From NCBI GenBank assembly GCA_947626095.1, contig CANQQV010000010.1:1-64000 (forward strand): a stretch of 64,000 nucleotides of DNA, written 5' to 3'. This DNA comes from an uncultured Bacilli bacterium. Its GTDB lineage: Bacteria; Bacillota_I; Bacilli_A; RF39; UBA660. The notes below the pieces were generated by a model, which did not search any database, had not been told where the DNA came from, and saw only the letters and a program-made list of their open reading frames with translations. The position numbers and the translations under genes are program-made. Positions 62,933-64,000 of this stretch are shown piece after piece; position 1 is the first letter of the stretch; each line of letters begins with the position of its first letter.

Positions 62933-64000
62933 TTATTCGCCTCCTGTTAATAAACATTTTACCACAGTTACAAGTTGTTTCCCATTCATTTTTTCTTGCT
63001 TTGGTGGAGCTATTATTGTTAGTTTTGTTCCAGTTCCAAGTAAAACTTCATTTTGATAATAAGTTGTTACGCCAGATAACGGTTCAATATATGCAGCGTT
63101 ACTGTTAGCGGGAACAATAATGTCAATTCTTATTTTGCCACCTGAAGGGGATGCAGCAAAGAAATTACTGATGTCTTCGACTGATGATGTAGTACTAAGG
63201 AAAGCATCATTTTGTAATTCCATTCCAACTTTTAAATCTTTTAATTTTCTAGCACCATTAAAATCTGTCGCCATACGGCTAACAGTGATAGTTTCACCAA
63301 TTCTATTATTATTTATAAGTTCAGTTAATTGACTAGCATTATGAACCGTAGGATCATATACGACACTATCGCCAAAAGTATCTTTAAATAATCTTGTATA
63401 TAGTTCCTTAATTTGTTCATCATATGGTTTTGTGCTATCGTAAAGATCACTGCTTCCCATAATATTTATATATAATTTTTTCATTTGCTCTTCACTAGCT
63501 TGAACTCCTGGTGAACTAGCCTTAACTAAACTGCATCCAGTCATTGATTCAGTATATATTCTAACCATATCTTTTTGAGCAGGAGTAGCATTAGCTATTA
63601 ATCGACTAACGTATCCATTATTATAATCATCCATTAGTTTATTTAATGTTGCAGCATCATCGTCAGATAAATATTTAATAATTAAATTAGAATAGCCTAA
63701 AATATCAACATCTGAGTTACATTTGGGAAGATTTTTAACTATACTCCATATTTCGTCTAATTCTGATTGACTTTTTTTGGTAAATTGTAATATTTCATAA
63801 AATTCTTTATGAAATGCTCCTTCTGTTGAATTGTTTTGCCAAGCATTAGTAGCTGCTTTAGATAGTTTATTTACTAGGCTTTGACTTAAACCGAATTTAT
63901 CTTTTAATATTCCATTTGTTAAATCATATAGCTGTGGAGCTGGTGTACCAAATAAAGCTCCAACACCCGCTCTTGAAGATAATTGAGTTATATCAATGCC
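62933..64000 (-). CDS. ADP-ribosyltransferase toxin, C-terminal part
   Basis: The frame is open without interruption from the stop at 62933 to the right edge, so the start lies outside the window; a Met at 63634 is internal. The last 180 residues form an ADP-ribosyltransferase domain of the R-S-E class: Arg in TVSRMATDF, the STS-type motif in DAFLSTTSS, and YYQNEVLLGTG, which gives Gln-x-Glu as in C3-like enzymes. The upstream part is helical and may link to a delivery domain. The following glycohydrolase supports a toxin role. The target is unknown; QxE often, but not always, goes with Asn, Gln or Arg/Thr modification depending on the group. Confidence 0.85.
   Translation of the reverse strand, partial: GIDITQLSSRAGVGALFGTPAPQLYDLTNGILKDKFGLSQSLVNKLSKAATNAWQNNSTEGAFHKEFYEILQFTKKSQSELDEIWSIVKNLPKCNSDVDILGYSNLIIKYLSDDDAATLNKLMDDYNNGYVSRLIANATPAQKDMVRIYTESMTGCSLVKASSPGVQASEEQMKKLYINIMGSSDLYDSTKPYDEQIKELYTRLFKDTFGDSVVYDPTVHNASQLTELINNNRIGETITVSRMATDFNGARKLKDLKVGMELQNDAFLSTTSSVEDISNFFAASPSGGKIRIDIIVPANSNAAYIEPLSGVTTYYQNEVLLGTGTKLTIIAPPKQEKMNGKQLVTVVKCLLTGGE

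Noticed and set aside
63634-63634. Met at 63634 as the start of the ADP-ribosyltransferase gene
   Set aside because: No ribosome binding site precedes it, and the same frame stays open with ordinary coding sequence to the right edge.
1-64000. CRISPR arrays, insertion sequences or prophage
   Set aside because: No regular repeats with spacers, transposase or phage structural genes were seen; the phage-type lysozyme domain at 54900 is fused to a WXG carrier and stands alone.

Overview
The window is AT-rich DNA (roughly one third G+C by eye) from a low-GC Gram-positive bacterium, most likely an uncultured gut-type member of class Bacilli. The evidence is the full S10-spc-alpha ribosomal protein cluster in Firmicutes order, a T-box upstream of pheST, rplI-dnaB, whiA-yvcK, AGGAGG-type ribosome binding sites, sigma-A promoters with an almost constant 17-nt spacer, and a zinc-type S14. 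The cell has a wall (murC, murD, ftsEX, many wall hydrolases). It also carries two genes of sporulation families, a Spo0A-like regulator and GerQ, so its ancestors, and possibly the organism itself, made spores. The genetic code looks standard. I saw no tRNA, rRNA, CRISPR or insertion sequence.

Layout. 1-1.2 kb: a beta-helix surface protein fragment with no start codon, cut by the left edge. 1.2-4.7 kb: lysS and two paralogous proteins of unknown function. 4.7-6.4 kb: two tandem copies of a two-gene unit of small helical proteins. 6.4-12.1 kb: typA, then the T-box-controlled pheS-pheT operon. 12.1-15.7 kb: unknown proteins, including a 612-residue coiled coil. 15.7-29.2 kb: the ribosomal superoperon (rpsJ to rplQ, with secY, adk, infA and rpoA), read on the minus strand from one promoter with a structured leader; rpmD and map are missing. 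29.3-37.2 kb: a Cys-rich lipoprotein, a phosphoglycerate mutase homologue with much of its active site lost, the Spo0A-like regulator, tpiA, pgk, gap and a TGS-uridine kinase. 37.3-52.1 kb: an NlpC/P60 hydrolase, whiA, yvcK, a LytM endopeptidase with ftsX and ftsE, YitT, gerQ, metallo-beta-lactamase hydrolases, lemA, ung, rlmH, a LysM-G5-M23 endopeptidase, dnaB and rplI.

52.2-58.9 kb is the most unusual part: a WXG100 island without secretion machinery. It holds two versions of one four-part module (WXG100; helical partner; helical 'MVSS' protein; WXG-like protein with a Gly/Tyr linker and a possible thioredoxin-like domain lacking CxxC). In one version a C39-like peptidase is fused to the third part; in the other a phage-tail lysozyme is fused to the second part. 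This looks like type VII secretion of wall hydrolases on exchangeable carriers. murD-murC follow. At the right end (61.8-64 kb) an ADP-ribosyltransferase toxin domain, open through the right edge, is followed by a 109-residue protein and an ADP-ribosylglycohydrolase. This is a likely toxin-immunity set in which immunity removes the modification.

A trait seen throughout is compaction. Many stop codons lie inside the intrinsic terminator hairpin of their own gene, and many neighbouring genes overlap by TAATG or by 10-40 bases.
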